This document shows, in pieces, positions 63,889 to 64,000 of a stretch of 64,000 nucleotides of DNA. Origin of the DNA: Paramacrobiotus metropolitanus (lineage: Eukaryota > Tardigrada > Eutardigrada > Parachela > Macrobiotidae); contig NW_026570221.1 in the NCBI RefSeq assembly GCF_019649055.1, forward strand, positions 868,001 to 932,000. The letters run 5' to 3'. A program made the position numbers and the translations under genes. The notes beneath the pieces are model-generated. The model searched no databases, was not told the origin of the DNA, and worked only from the letters and a program-made list of their open reading frames with translations. The stretch's first letter is position 1. Every line of letters starts with the position of its first letter.

Positions 63889-64000
63889 GGAAACGCAGAA
63901 AGCGTTAGAGGAGTGGCATAACCGACCTTCCTCCATTGACACCACACAGGCGTCACCGACCAACAGAAGTCGACCTACCTCATAGACGACCACAAAGGCG
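63889..64000 (+). other. Sequence after ORF5, still inside the element
   Basis: A frame open from 63782 continues past the ORF5 stop to 63985 with element-like composition (EEWHNRPS, TTQASPTNRSRPT), so another frame change or a further ORF may begin here. The window ends before this can be judged. Confidence 0.35.

Larger units (their letters stand above)
39419..64000 (+). mobile_element. Giant Ty3/Gypsy LTR retrotransposon (5' part, truncated by the window)
   Basis: Probable 5' LTR, tRNA primer-binding site, leader, gag-like ORF, retropepsin ORF, pol ORF (protease separate; RT-RNase H-integrase in Ty3/Gypsy order) and two further giant ORFs occur in one orientation without any unrelated gene between them. 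All ORFs share a strong bias for CCGAC/GTCGG words and proline/threonine-rich spacers, which supports a single unit. At least 24.5 kb lies inside the window; no polypurine tract or 3' LTR is reached, so the full length is greater. Long intact ORFs suggest a young copy. Confidence 0.9.

Overview
The window is eukaryotic, from a metazoan genome: genes carry GT-AG introns, the long intergenic parts are full of degenerate repeats and inverted repeats, and about 60 percent of the sequence belongs to recognisable transposable elements. A multicopy gene family that joins an N-terminal paired beta-rich region to an F-box reminds me of lineage-specific families in tardigrades (Hypsibius/Ramazzottius type). 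The tardigrade assignment comes from memory of that family and is tentative; 'metazoan' is firm.

Left part (1-20,000): five copies of the F-box family lie in or near this part of the window. One is complete (minus strand, 10888-8169, three exons, 530 aa). The others are damaged: 1655-3729 (+), 4600-4010 (-), 16310-14778 (-, split by a foldback element) and 38440-37868 (-). Between them are a PIF1/Helitron helicase remnant, a tandem ~600 bp duplication, several foldback (inverted-repeat) elements, and clusters of a short hairpin-forming word, GGCTATTTTGCCGCA. A degraded 3' end of a LINE-type retrotransposon lies at 19.6-20.0 kb.

Middle part (21,400-32,600, minus strand): a complete Mutator-like (MULE) transposase gene. 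Seven exons join in phase across six GT-AG introns with no stop, giving a 1360-residue protein. It has, in order, a FAR1/FLYWCH-like zinc finger, the MULE DDE core, a SWIM zinc finger, an AT-hook-like segment, a Ulp1-type cysteine protease domain and a C-terminal PHD finger. Its introns hold at least two smaller nested inverted-repeat elements.

Right part (39,419 to the end, plus strand): the 5' portion of a giant Ty3/Gypsy LTR retrotransposon, at least 24.5 kb and cut by the window edge. In order it has a probable 5' LTR, a primer-binding site matching initiator Met-tRNA, a structured ~1.3 kb leader, a 1531-aa Gag-like ORF (coiled coil, Gag domain, RGG region, CCHC knuckle), a retropepsin ORF, a long Pol ORF (RT, RNase H, DD35E integrase, AT-hook tail), and two very large extra ORFs of 2418 and 971 aa. 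The first extra ORF is built from two kinds of repeated helical module; the second ends in two winged-helix-like units. I recognise no known family for either. A giant Gypsy-class element with this extra coding load is the most interesting object in the window. It is comparable in scale to the planarian Burro elements, but I cannot test relatedness here.
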